34,052 bases of DNA from an uncultured Lachnospiraceae bacterium (GTDB lineage Bacteria; Bacillota; Clostridia; Lachnospirales; Lachnospiraceae): positions 1 through 34,052 of the forward strand of contig CANQSK010000015.1 in the NCBI GenBank assembly GCA_947626475.1. Reading direction: 5' to 3'. Of this stretch, positions 6,938 through 15,341 are shown in pieces. The position numbers were made by a program, and so were the translations under genes. Numbering within the stretch: the first letter of the stretch is position 1; each line of letters opens with the position of its first letter. The notes below the pieces were generated by a model. The model was not told the origin of the DNA and made no database searches. It worked only from the letters and a program-made list of their open reading frames with translations.

Positions 6938-6972
6938 CCGTAAATCCGTTTTTGCATTACGGTCAGATTATA
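6938..6972 (-). promoter_or_regulatory. Promoter-proximal element shared by two repeat-protein genes (copy 2), with leader hairpin
   Basis: On the minus strand TATAAT (6967-6972) is followed after 5 nt by CGTAATGCA (6953-6961), as in the element at 3802-3822. Here the conserved block is part of a potential 6-bp leader hairpin, CCGTAA (6957-6962) with TTACGG (6938-6943). This suggests common control of the two surface-protein genes at transcription start or in the early mRNA. Confidence 0.5.
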
Positions 6973-7091
6973 TACCATGGGGGCGGCCCGTGAAAAGTGA
7001 AGGTTCATGGCAAATGTGGAAGGAAAAGACTTTTAACTCCGGCGATTTTATGATATGATGAAACCAAATGCAGAGAGAAAGGACAGGCCGC

Positions 7092-8978
7092 ATGAGAATA
7101 AAAGTTTCAGACTATATCGCAAAACAGTTGGTTGAGCATGGAATCACCCAGGTCTTTACTGTGACCGGGGGAGGCGCCATGCATCTGAATGACGCCCTGG
7201 GCCATGAAAAAGGGCTGCACTGTCTGTATCAGCATCATGAACAGGCCTGTGCCATTGCGGCGGAGAGTTATGCCAGAATACACAATACGATCGCCGCTGT
7301 GTGCGTGACCACCGGACCCGGAGGCACCAACGCGATCACAGGCGTTGTAGGCGGATGGCTGGATTCCATTCCCATGCTGGTGCTGTCAGGGCAGGTGCGG
7401 TATGATACAACGGCCCGCTGGTCCGGCGTAGGGATCCGCGCCATGGGAGATCAGGAATTTGATATTACGAAGGCGATAGATTGTATGACCAAGTACAGCG
7501 AGATGGTGATTGATCCCGGAAGAATCCGGTATTGTCTGGAGAAGGCGATCTATCTTGCTTATTCCGGCCGTCCCGGTCCCGCGTGGCTGGATATCCCTCT
7601 GAATGTCCAGGGAGCTTATGTGGAGACGGATGATCTGGAGGGGTTTGACGCGGAGGCGTACGAGGCGGAAAACGGCGGGCAGGGGCTGCCTCCCAGGGTG
7701 ACAGAGGATACCGCCCGCAGGATTATTGAGAAGATACGCGGCGCCAGAAGGCCGGTGCTGAATGCGGGAAATGGTATCCGCATCGCGGGGGCCTATCCGG
7801 TGTTTCAGCGGGTGGTGAGGCTTCTGGGCATTCCGGTGGCTACCGGCTGGGACAGCGAGGACTGTATGTGTGATGACGACCCGCTGTATGTGGGGAGAGC
7901 CGGCAATATGGGCGACCGCCCCGGCAATTTCGCGGTTCAGAACAGCGATCTGGTCTTTTCGGTAGGAAGCCGGCTTAGTATCCGCCAGGTAGGCTTTAAT
8001 TACAAGACCTGGGCCAGAGCGGCTTATACCATCATCAATGATATTGATATGGAGGAACTGAAAAAGCCCAGCCTCCATGTGGACATGGCGGTCCATGCGG
8101 ACGCGAAGGACCTGCTTGAGACGTTGGAAAGAGTTCTTCTGAAGGAGCCGGCGCCGGTGTTTGACGGCGGGGAGGGCCTGCCGGGCATGAGCTGGCTGGA
8201 GACCTGCCGGATGTGGAAGGAGAAGTACCCGGTGGTTCAGCCTAAGCATATGGTTCAGGATGACAGCCGGGAGGCCAATGTCTACGCGCTGGTAAAGGAG
8301 CTGAGCAGCCGCCTGCCGGAGAATCAGATTACGGTGGTCGGCAACGGTTCCGCCTGCGTGGTGGGCGGTCATGCCTATGTCATCAAGAAAGGCCAGCGGT
8401 TTATTACGAACTCGGCTATTGCCTCCATGGGATACGACCTGCCGGCGGCCATAGGCGCCTGCATGGCGGCTTATGACCCGCGGTTTCGGCAGGCGGACGA
8501 GCCGGAGGACATTATCCTGCTGACAGGAGACGGCAGTATCCAGATGAATCTGCAGGAGCTGCAGACCATTATTCATCACAGGATGCCGATAAAGATATTT
8601 CTGATCAACAACGGCGGTTATCATTCTATCCGCCAGAGCCAGAAGAATTTCTTCGGAGAGCCCCTGGTGGGTATCGGAGTGGACAGCGGGGATCTGAGTT
8701 TTCCGGATATGGAAAAGCTGGCGTGGGCCTACGGTTATCCCTATGTGAAAGCGGTTCATAACAGCCAGCTGCCGGAGGCCATAGAGAAGACCCTGTCCAC
8801 AAAGGGGCCAGCCATCTGCGAGGTGTTCGTTACCATTGATCAGGTTTTTGAACCCAAGTCTTCCGGCAAACGGCTTCCGGACGGGACTATGGTGTCCCCG
8901 CCCCTGGAAGATCTGGCGCCCTTCCTTCCTGAGGAGGAAATGGACGCTATGATGATCATTCCCAGAATCCGGGAGTGA
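7092..8978 (+). CDS. Thiamine diphosphate-dependent enzyme, acetolactate synthase-like, 628 aa
   Basis: The three-domain layout of the acetolactate synthase/pyruvate decarboxylase superfamily is clear: an N-terminal pyrimidine-binding domain with the catalytic Glu50 in YQHHEQACAIAAE and the TTGPGGTNAITG loop, a central domain, and a C-terminal diphosphate-binding domain with GDGSIQMN from about residue 479 and the closing INNGGYHS. In polysaccharide loci such enzymes can transfer a two-carbon unit to a keto sugar (YerE in yersiniose synthesis is the precedent), while others make acetolactate-type products. Its place at the head of a sugar-modification/glycosyltransferase operon favours the sugar role, but the substrate is unknown. 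An in-frame start 24 nt upstream was rejected because AGAAAGGA precedes the ATG at 7092 at normal spacing. No acetolactate synthase small subunit or other ilv gene is nearby, which argues against branched-chain amino acid synthesis. Confidence 0.85.
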   Translation: MRIKVSDYIAKQLVEHGITQVFTVTGGGAMHLNDALGHEKGLHCLYQHHEQACAIAAESYARIHNTIAAVCVTTGPGGTNAITGVVGGWLDSIPMLVLSGQVRYDTTARWSGVGIRAMGDQEFDITKAIDCMTKYSEMVIDPGRIRYCLEKAIYLAYSGRPGPAWLDIPLNVQGAYVETDDLEGFDAEAYEAENGGQGLPPRVTEDTARRIIEKIRGARRPVLNAGNGIRIAGAYPVFQRVVRLLGIPVATGWDSEDCMCDDDPLYVGRAGNMGDRPGNFAVQNSDLVFSVGSRLSIRQVGFNYKTWARAAYTIINDIDMEELKKPSLHVDMAVHADAKDLLETLERVLLKEPAPVFDGGEGLPGMSWLETCRMWKEKYPVVQPKHMVQDDSREANVYALVKELSSRLPENQITVVGNGSACVVGGHAYVIKKGQRFITNSAIASMGYDLPAAIGACMAAYDPRFRQADEPEDIILLTGDGSIQMNLQELQTIIHHRMPIKIFLINNGGYHSIRQSQKNFFGEPLVGIGVDSGDLSFPDMEKLAWAYGYPYVKAVHNSQLPEAIEKTLSTKGPAICEVFVTIDQVFEPKSSGKRLPDGTMVSPPLEDLAPFLPEEEMDAMMIIPRIRE

Positions 8979-9022
8979 TGCAGTATCAGACCGTTGAAAA
9001 AGCAAAAGAAGGAGGAACGCCT

Positions 9023-11134
9023 ATGAACCTGGTCGTGACGGGAGCCACCAGTTTTCTGGGAACGGCGCTGGTCCGGAGGCTTTTGCAGGACGGACATCAG
9101 GTTTACGCGGTGGTGCGGCCCAATTCCGCCAACCTGCGGCGGTTTCGGCAGGAGATGCCGTCAAAGGTGCAGATCGTGGAGCTGGATATGGAGCAGTTTG
9201 ACCAGCTGCCCCGGCGAATTCCGGTTCCCTGCCAGGTGTTCTTTCACTTCGGATGGGATGGCTCCGGCAGCGCCAACCGAAAGAACGCCCGGATTCAGGA
9301 AAAGAACGCGGCGGATTCCATGAAGGCTCTGGAGGCGGCAAGAAAGCTGGGCTGCGAAAGATTTCTGTTCAGCGGCTCTCAGGCTGAGTATGGTCTTTGC
9401 GGAGAGCTTATGACCGAGGGGATGGAATGCCGTCCTGTATCCGAGTACGGCAAGGCCAAGCTGAAGTTTTACCGGCAGGCTGTCAGCCGGGTGGCGGAGT
9501 GGAACTGCCGGGATTCACAGGTCATGGAGTACATTCACACAAGAATATTCAGCGTCTACGGCCCTGGCGATCATCCCTGGTCGCTGGTGAATACCTGTCT
9601 TCAGACCTTTCAGGAGAATGGCCGGATGGAGCTGGGCGGCTGCGGACAGATGTGGAATTATCTGTATATAGACGATCTGGCGGAAGGTATTAAGGCTCTG
9701 GCCTTCTGTGACGGGCCTGTAGGCTTTACCGGCCTTAAGACAGGTTCTGCGGAGCCGGAGAATGGTATTTATAATCTGGCGGGCCCTGAGGCGGCTACCA
9801 GGCCTCTGAAGGATTATGTGGAGGATATCCGCCGGTACTGCGGCGGAAAAGGCGTCTGTGCCTACGGGCAGCTGCCGCCTAACGCGGAGGGCCGGGCCCA
9901 GCTGATGCCGGATACCGCGAAGATCAGGGCGGTGGTGGGATGGACGCCAAAGATTTCTTTTGAAGAGGGAATCAGACGTATGATTGAGACAGACAGAAGA
10001 ACTCATTGTATCGTATGCGGACATAAATTGCCGGAGAAGCCGCTTATGGAGCTGGACGGCATGCCGGCTTCAGCCCAGGATATCCCGGGAGCGGAGCAGG
10101 TGGAACAGGACAGCGGAATCCGGCTTCGGCTGTTCCAGTGCAGCCGTTGCGGGCTGGTGCAGTTTGACTGCAGGCCAGTCGGCTACTACCGGGATGTGAT
10201 CCGCTCCGGCGGATATTCCACCACTATGGCGGAACTGCGGACCAGGCAGTACCGGCATTTGATCGAGACTTATCATCTGGAGGGCAAGAAATTTCTGGAG
10301 GCCGGCTGCGGCGGCGGAGAGTTTCTGAGGATGCTTTCCGGATTCCCGGTGAAGGCCTACGGAATCGAACATCGGAAGGACCTGGCGGAGGCCGCCGCGA
10401 GAGAAGGACTCCAAGTCTTTCAGGGATTTCCCGAGAAGGAGGACACAGTTCTGGGGACGGAAGGTCCTTATGATGTTTTTCTGTCCTTTAATTTTCTTGA
10501 GCACCAGCCGGAGCCGGGAGTTATGCTTGACTGTATCCGGAACAACCTCAGTGAGGACGGCATGGGCCTGATCACTGTGCCCAGCCTGGAGTATATCCTT
10601 CAGTACGACGGTTATTATGAGCTGATTCGGGATCACATTGCCTATTATACTTTTGACACGCTCCGGTATCTGCTGGAGCATCATGGTTTTCAGGTGCTGG
10701 AGGAGGAGCTTGTCAACCGGGACACGCTGTCTGTGATCGTGAGAAAGAGGAAACCGGCGGACATATCCGGTCTTTTGGACAGTTATGGAAGGATCCGGCG
10801 GCAGATAGAGGAATTGACGGCGGACATAAAAAGCCGGAATAAAAAACTGGCCGTCTGGGGCGCCAGTCATCAGGGGTTTACGCTGGCGGCTACTACCTGC
10901 CTGGGAGAACGGGCAGCTTATATTATCGATTCCGCGCCCTTCAAACAGGGCCGTTTTGCGCCGGCGTCCCACCTGCCTATTGTGGCTCCGGAGCATTTCT
11001 TCCGGGAGCCTGCGGATGTGATCCTGATCGCGGCGCCCGGTTATACGGAAGAGATAGCCGGAGTGATCCGGCAGCGTTTCGGGGCGGATATTGAAATCAT
11101 GACGCTGCGCACGGACCGGGTGGAAAGGCTGTAA
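9023..11134 (+). CDS. Fused NAD-dependent sugar epimerase/dehydratase and sugar C-methyltransferase, 703 aa
   Basis: Residues 1-~320 are an extended short-chain dehydrogenase with the nucleotide motif TGATSFLG and catalytic Tyr142/Lys146 in SEYGKAK. From about residue 328 there is a zinc-binding segment (HCIVCGHKL ... FQCSRCGLVQFD), then a Rossmann methyltransferase (FLEAGCGGGEFLRM, ~423-436; FNFLEHQPEPG), then a C-terminal domain with LAVWGASHQGFTLAAT. That order (zinc-binding, SAM-binding, C-terminal NAD-like fold) is the signature of the TylC3/NovU-type sugar C-methyltransferases. The whole would reduce, epimerise or dehydrate an NDP-sugar and methylate a sugar carbon. An upstream in-frame GTG at 8975 was rejected; GGAGG at 9011-9015 directly precedes the ATG at 9023. 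It follows the ThDP gene by 44 nt. The joining of these two enzymes in one chain is unusual. Confidence 0.85.
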   Translation: MNLVVTGATSFLGTALVRRLLQDGHQVYAVVRPNSANLRRFRQEMPSKVQIVELDMEQFDQLPRRIPVPCQVFFHFGWDGSGSANRKNARIQEKNAADSMKALEAARKLGCERFLFSGSQAEYGLCGELMTEGMECRPVSEYGKAKLKFYRQAVSRVAEWNCRDSQVMEYIHTRIFSVYGPGDHPWSLVNTCLQTFQENGRMELGGCGQMWNYLYIDDLAEGIKALAFCDGPVGFTGLKTGSAEPENGIYNLAGPEAATRPLKDYVEDIRRYCGGKGVCAYGQLPPNAEGRAQLMPDTAKIRAVVGWTPKISFEEGIRRMIETDRRTHCIVCGHKLPEKPLMELDGMPASAQDIPGAEQVEQDSGIRLRLFQCSRCGLVQFDCRPVGYYRDVIRSGGYSTTMAELRTRQYRHLIETYHLEGKKFLEAGCGGGEFLRMLSGFPVKAYGIEHRKDLAEAAAREGLQVFQGFPEKEDTVLGTEGPYDVFLSFNFLEHQPEPGVMLDCIRNNLSEDGMGLITVPSLEYILQYDGYYELIRDHIAYYTFDTLRYLLEHHGFQVLEEELVNRDTLSVIVRKRKPADISGLLDSYGRIRRQIEELTADIKSRNKKLAVWGASHQGFTLAATTCLGERAAYIIDSAPFKQGRFAPASHLPIVAPEHFFREPADVILIAAPGYTEEIAGVIRQRFGADIEIMTLRTDRVERL

Positions 11135-11167
11135 GCGGCCCAAAATGACAGATAATTGGAGGAACCC

Positions 11168-12121
11168 ATGGTTGATTTGGCGGGAAAAAGGATAGTGATA
11201 ACGGGGGCCACAGGCTTTATCGGCAGGAATGTGGCCCGACGGCTGCTTGAGGAGGGCGCGGAGGTCTATGCCCTTGTGCGGCCTGAATCGCCGCAGAGAA
11301 ATTTACTGCCGGTTCATGGGGATTTTCATGTGCTGCCCGGAACACTGGATACGGCCGCGGACAGTCTGAGCGTTCTGGACCGGGCAGACGGCTTCCTTCA
11401 TTTCGCGTGGGGAGGGGTCAATCGTGAGGAGATCGATTCGCCCTCTGTGCAGGAGGCCAATGTGCTTGGCTCTCTGGAATGTCTGAAGGAAGCGCGCCGC
11501 CTGGGCTGCGGAATCTTCATGGATGCAGGCTCCAGAGTGGAGTATGGGATTACGCCGGACGGCATCATGGAAGAATCCATGGAGTGTCATCCGGTAAATG
11601 CCTATGGAAAGGCCAAGCTGGAGTTTTATCAGAAGGCGGCCAAGCTGTGCAGGGATTGGGGAATGACCTATTACCATCTGCGCTTTTTCAGCGTTTACGG
11701 TACGGGCGATCATCCCTGGTCGATCATTTCCACTTTGACAAGGGAGCTTCCGAAAGGAAACAGGGTTTCTCTCAGCGCCTGCCTTCATCGCTGGAATTTC
11801 ATGAATATAGCGGACGCGTCCAGAGCGGTGACAGAGCTTTACCGCCACAGCGGCGGCGACGGCAGGGTCTGCGCGGTGAATGTGGCCAGCGGCGACACCC
11901 GCCGGCTGAAGGAGTTTGTGGAGGAGATTCACCGCCTGTGCGGCGGAAAGGGAAGTCTGGAATACGGAACTTTTGTTCAGGCAAAAGAAGGCGCCCTGTC
12001 AATCTGCCCGGAGACAAAAGTGCTGCGGGAGCTGACAGACGGGACCTGGAAGGAGACCATATCATTTGCCCGGGGGATTCAGGAAATGCTTGGGGCAGGA
12101 GGCAGAGATGAAGAAAATTAG
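11168..12121 (+). CDS. NAD-dependent epimerase/dehydratase family protein, 317 aa
   Basis: This is an extended SDR with TGATGFIG at the N-terminus and the catalytic Tyr-x3-Lys in NAYGKAKLEFY, of normal length for NDP-sugar epimerases, dehydratases or reductases. It resembles the SDR half of the preceding fusion protein (both have FSVYGxGDHPWS and a RWNF/MWNY motif), so the two probably arose by tandem duplication and act on successive intermediates of the same sugar. The start at 11168 is preceded by TTGGAGG; a TTG 12 nt upstream was rejected because it overlaps that ribosome site. The last 14 nt overlap the next gene. The exact reaction cannot be assigned. Confidence 0.82.
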   Translation: MVDLAGKRIVITGATGFIGRNVARRLLEEGAEVYALVRPESPQRNLLPVHGDFHVLPGTLDTAADSLSVLDRADGFLHFAWGGVNREEIDSPSVQEANVLGSLECLKEARRLGCGIFMDAGSRVEYGITPDGIMEESMECHPVNAYGKAKLEFYQKAAKLCRDWGMTYYHLRFFSVYGTGDHPWSIISTLTRELPKGNRVSLSACLHRWNFMNIADASRAVTELYRHSGGDGRVCAVNVASGDTRRLKEFVEEIHRLCGGKGSLEYGTFVQAKEGALSICPETKVLRELTDGTWKETISFARGIQEMLGAGGRDEEN

Positions 12122-13145
12122 CGTATTGATACCGTGCTATAATGAGGAAGAGAATGTAGAACCGATCGCGCGGGCGATCATTGAGATACTGGAGAAGAAG
12201 CTTTCCCGGTATGATTATGAGCTGGTGTTTATTGACAACTGCTCTAAAGACAATACCCGCCCGATTCTCAGGCGGCTGTGCTCGGAGAATCCGAAGATCA
12301 AGGCGATTTTCAATGCCAGGAATTTCGGCCAGTTCAATTCTCCTTATTACGGCATGCTTCAGGTAACCGGTGACTGTGTGATCGAGATGGTGGCGGATTT
12401 TCAGGATCCGGTGGACCTGATACCAAAATATGTTCAGGCCTGGGAGGAAGGTTACAAAATCGTAATCGGAATCAAGACCAGCAGTAAAGAGAATCGGATC
12501 ATGTACTGGCTGCGAAGCTGTTATTATAAAATGATCCGCCGGCTGTCGGATGTAGAGCAGATCGAACATTTTACCGGCTCCGGACTGTATGACCGGGAAT
12601 TCATTGAGGTGCTCCGGCGGCTGGATGATCCGACTCCGTTTCTTCGGGGGATTGTGGCGGAGCTGGGGTTCCGCAGAAAAGAGATCCCCTATGAACAGCC
12701 GAAACGGAGAGCAGGGAAGACCAGCAATAATTTCTACAGCCTGTATGACGCGGCCATGCTGAGCGTCACCTCCTATACGAAGGTTGGCCTGCGTCTGGCC
12801 ACCTTTGTAGGCGCGATCAGCTGTGCGGTCAGCCTGCTTGTGGCATTTATCTACCTGATCATGAAGCTGGTCTGGTGGGACCGTTTTCCGGCAGGCATGG
12901 CGCCGATGCTGATCGGAATGCTGTTTTTGGGCTCTGTGCAGATTTTCTTTATCGGCATGATCGGGGAGTATGTGCTGTCCATCAATCAGAGGGTCATGAA
13001 GCGGCCGCTGGTGGTGGAGGAGGAGCGGATCAATTTCCCCGAAGAGAAGAAGGAGAAGAAGAAAAAGAAAAACAAGAAGGCGGGCGGAAACAAGAATCCA
13101 GACCGAAGCCGGCCGGGAGTGACAGACAATGAAATACAAGATTGA
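12108..13145 (+). CDS. Membrane-anchored GT2 glycosyltransferase (GtrB/CsbB/DPM1-like), 345 aa
   Basis: The N-terminal domain is a GT-A fold of family 2 (ISVLIPCYNEEENVEPIAR; VFIDNCSKDNTRPIL), and the C-terminal part has two membrane helices (VGAISCAVSLLVAFIYLIM and LIGMLFLGSVQIFFIGMIG). This layout is that of polyprenyl-phosphate glycosyltransferases such as GtrB, which load a sugar on undecaprenyl phosphate at the inner face of the membrane. The usual DxD-type motif is not clear; the matching region reads VADFQDPVD. The C-terminus is an unusual Lys/Glu-rich tail (KKEKKKKKNKKAGGNK). The start overlaps the preceding gene by 14 nt and is preceded by AGGAGG, giving tight coupling; the end overlaps the next gene by 17 nt. 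Confidence 0.85.
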   Translation: MKKISVLIPCYNEEENVEPIARAIIEILEKKLSRYDYELVFIDNCSKDNTRPILRRLCSENPKIKAIFNARNFGQFNSPYYGMLQVTGDCVIEMVADFQDPVDLIPKYVQAWEEGYKIVIGIKTSSKENRIMYWLRSCYYKMIRRLSDVEQIEHFTGSGLYDREFIEVLRRLDDPTPFLRGIVAELGFRRKEIPYEQPKRRAGKTSNNFYSLYDAAMLSVTSYTKVGLRLATFVGAISCAVSLLVAFIYLIMKLVWWDRFPAGMAPMLIGMLFLGSVQIFFIGMIGEYVLSINQRVMKRPLVVEEERINFPEEKKEKKKKKNKKAGGNKNPDRSRPGVTDNEIQD

Positions 13146-15339
13146 TGTAGTGCGGATCCGGGAAAATTCTATCCAGCTGAACGGCTGGGTGATCGGAAAG
13201 ACTCCGGAATCAAAGGCGTCCTTTAAGGTCCTTGACCAGGAGAAAAAGCCTGTGAAATTCCGCTGCGTGCCTACGCGGCGGGATGACGTCAGCCAGATCT
13301 ATTATAAAAAAACGTATGACCGGGATTTCGGTTTTGACATTCAGTTTCCCTATGAGAGAGGGAAAAGTTACTGGCTTCTGATCAAATGCGACGGCAGGAT
13401 CTCCAGGATCAAGTTCAACGAGGAACTGATCGCCAAACGTTCCAGCGTGGCCCACAAGCGTCTGGAGAAGATTCATGATCTGATGAACATGGAGACGGTT
13501 CATGTGGCGATGGAGTTCGGAAAGAAGCACGGCCTGAAAGCGCTGTTTCTCAAGTCCAAGCATAAGCTGCAGGGACTGGACAATGATTATGAGTACGCCG
13601 AGTGGTATGAGCTGACGAAGCCCTCTGAGGAGGAACTTAAGCGGCAGAGGAAAGAGCAGGTTCCCGGCGGGCTGAAGTTTTCCGTGGTTATGCCTCTGTA
13701 TAAGGCGCCGGCCGGTTATCTGCGGGTGATGCTGGATTCCATTCTCAGCCAGACCTATGAGAACTGGGAACTTTGCATTGCCGACGGAAGTCCGAGGGGT
13801 GAAGATTCTCAGGCCCTGGTGAAAGGTTATATGAAGAAAGATTCCAGGATCCGCTATAAGCTTCTGGAGACCAATGAGGGCATTTCGGGGAATACCAACG
13901 AGGCCATTGAGATGGCGTCCGGCGATTATATTGTGCTGGCCGATCAGGACGATGCAATGCCGGAGCATGCCCTGTACGAGTGTGCCAGGGCCGTGGCGGA
14001 GGACCCGGAGCGGGATGTGATCTATTCCGATGAGGATAAGATGGATATGGACGGAGGGGCGCTGTTTGACCCCCACTTCAAGCCGGATTTCAACGGAGAT
14101 CTGCTGACCAGCGTCAATTATATCTGCCACCAGTTTGTGGTGAAGCGCGAGCTTCTCAAGCAGGTGGGCGGGTTCCGCAAAGAGTTTGACGGCGCTCAGG
14201 ATTACGATCTGATCTTCCGATGCACGGAAGCGGCCGGGAAGATTTATCATATCCCCAAGGTGCTGTATCACTGGAGGTGCCATCAGAACTCCACGGCCAG
14301 CAATCCCCAGAGCAAGCTGTACGCCTTTGAGGCCGGTTCCCGGGCGATCATGGACCACTACCGCCGGGTGGGTATCCGGGCGGAAAAAGTGGAAAAGGGC
14401 ATCGACTACGGAATCTATCACACGGTTTTTGTCATTGAGGGACAGCCGCTGGTGTCGGTCATCATTCCCAACAAGGACCATAAGGAGGATCTGGATCTGT
14501 GCATCCGTTCGATTCTCACCAGATGCACCTACAAAAATCTGGAATTCGTGGTGGTGGAGAACAACAGCGTCAAGCCGGAGACCTTTGATTATTACGAGAA
14601 GATTCAGAAGGAATTTCCACAGGTCCGCGTAGTGAGATGGGAGAAGGAATTTAATTTTTCCGCCATCAACAATTTCGGCGTGGCCTGCGCGTCAGGAGAG
14701 TATCTTCTGTTCCTGAACAATGATATTGAACCGATCGCGGATAATTTTATTGAGGAAATGCTGGGCTTCTGCCAGCGTGAGGATGTGGGAGCCGTGGGAG
14801 CCCGCCTGCTCTATCAGGACGATACGATTCAGCATGCCGGGGTGGTGATCGGCTTCGGCGGCATCGCCGGCCACACGTTTATCGGGCTCCACCAGGCGGA
14901 GAACAGTTATTTCCACCGGGCCATGTGCGCCCAGGATTACAGCGCCGTGACCGCGGCCTGCATGATGAGCAAACGATCAGTGTTTGAGAAGGCCGGCGGG
15001 TTCAGCGAGGATCTGGCCGTAGCCTTCAATGACATTGACTACTGCATGAAGGTCCGCGCCCAGAACAAGCTGGTGGTCTACGCGCCCTACGCCCTTCTCT
15101 ACCATTATGAATCCAAGTCCAGAGGACTGGAGGATACGCCGGAGAAGGTGGCGAGATTCAACCGGGAGGTAGCCAGATTTGCCGTGAAGTGGCCGGATAT
15201 CCTGAGAGACGGGGATCCCTACTACAATCCCAATCTGACTCTGCGCAAATCCAATTTTGCCCTGCGCGACCTTCTGAAGGAAAAAATAGGGGAGCCTTAT
15301 CCCATGCCGGAGGAAATCCGGCGTCTGATGGAGGAATGA
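13129..15339 (+). CDS. Tandem-domain GT2 glycosyltransferase, 736 aa
   Basis: Residues 1-~110 form a separate N-terminal domain, rich in predicted beta strands (SIQLNGWVIGKTPES, DFGFDIQFPYERGKSYWLL). Two GT-A family 2 domains follow: the first from about residue 184 (FSVVMPLYKAPAGYLRVML; donor motif ADQDD; GGFRKEFDGAQDYDL) and the second from about residue 441 (VSVIIPNKDHKEDL; LNNDIEP; GGFSEDLAVAFNDIDYCM). Proteins with two GT2 domains often add two different residues or alternate linkages in wall polysaccharides such as rhamnans. There are no membrane helices, so it works on the cytoplasmic face on lipid-linked glycan. The start overlaps the previous gene by 17 nt and has GGGAG upstream. The next gene's ribosome site lies in its last codons. 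Confidence 0.87.
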   Translation: MKYKIDVVRIRENSIQLNGWVIGKTPESKASFKVLDQEKKPVKFRCVPTRRDDVSQIYYKKTYDRDFGFDIQFPYERGKSYWLLIKCDGRISRIKFNEELIAKRSSVAHKRLEKIHDLMNMETVHVAMEFGKKHGLKALFLKSKHKLQGLDNDYEYAEWYELTKPSEEELKRQRKEQVPGGLKFSVVMPLYKAPAGYLRVMLDSILSQTYENWELCIADGSPRGEDSQALVKGYMKKDSRIRYKLLETNEGISGNTNEAIEMASGDYIVLADQDDAMPEHALYECARAVAEDPERDVIYSDEDKMDMDGGALFDPHFKPDFNGDLLTSVNYICHQFVVKRELLKQVGGFRKEFDGAQDYDLIFRCTEAAGKIYHIPKVLYHWRCHQNSTASNPQSKLYAFEAGSRAIMDHYRRVGIRAEKVEKGIDYGIYHTVFVIEGQPLVSVIIPNKDHKEDLDLCIRSILTRCTYKNLEFVVVENNSVKPETFDYYEKIQKEFPQVRVVRWEKEFNFSAINNFGVACASGEYLLFLNNDIEPIADNFIEEMLGFCQREDVGAVGARLLYQDDTIQHAGVVIGFGGIAGHTFIGLHQAENSYFHRAMCAQDYSAVTAACMMSKRSVFEKAGGFSEDLAVAFNDIDYCMKVRAQNKLVVYAPYALLYHYESKSRGLEDTPEKVARFNREVARFAVKWPDILRDGDPYYNPNLTLRKSNFALRDLLKEKIGEPYPMPEEIRRLMEE

Positions 15340-15341
15340 TC

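Noticed and set aside
7386-9005. 539-aa minus-strand open frame, and similar long ones at 16401-18308, 13210-14481 and 11799-13139
   Set aside because: They oppose well-supported enzymes, are rich in His/Arg/Leu as expected of antisense translation, and lack start signals.
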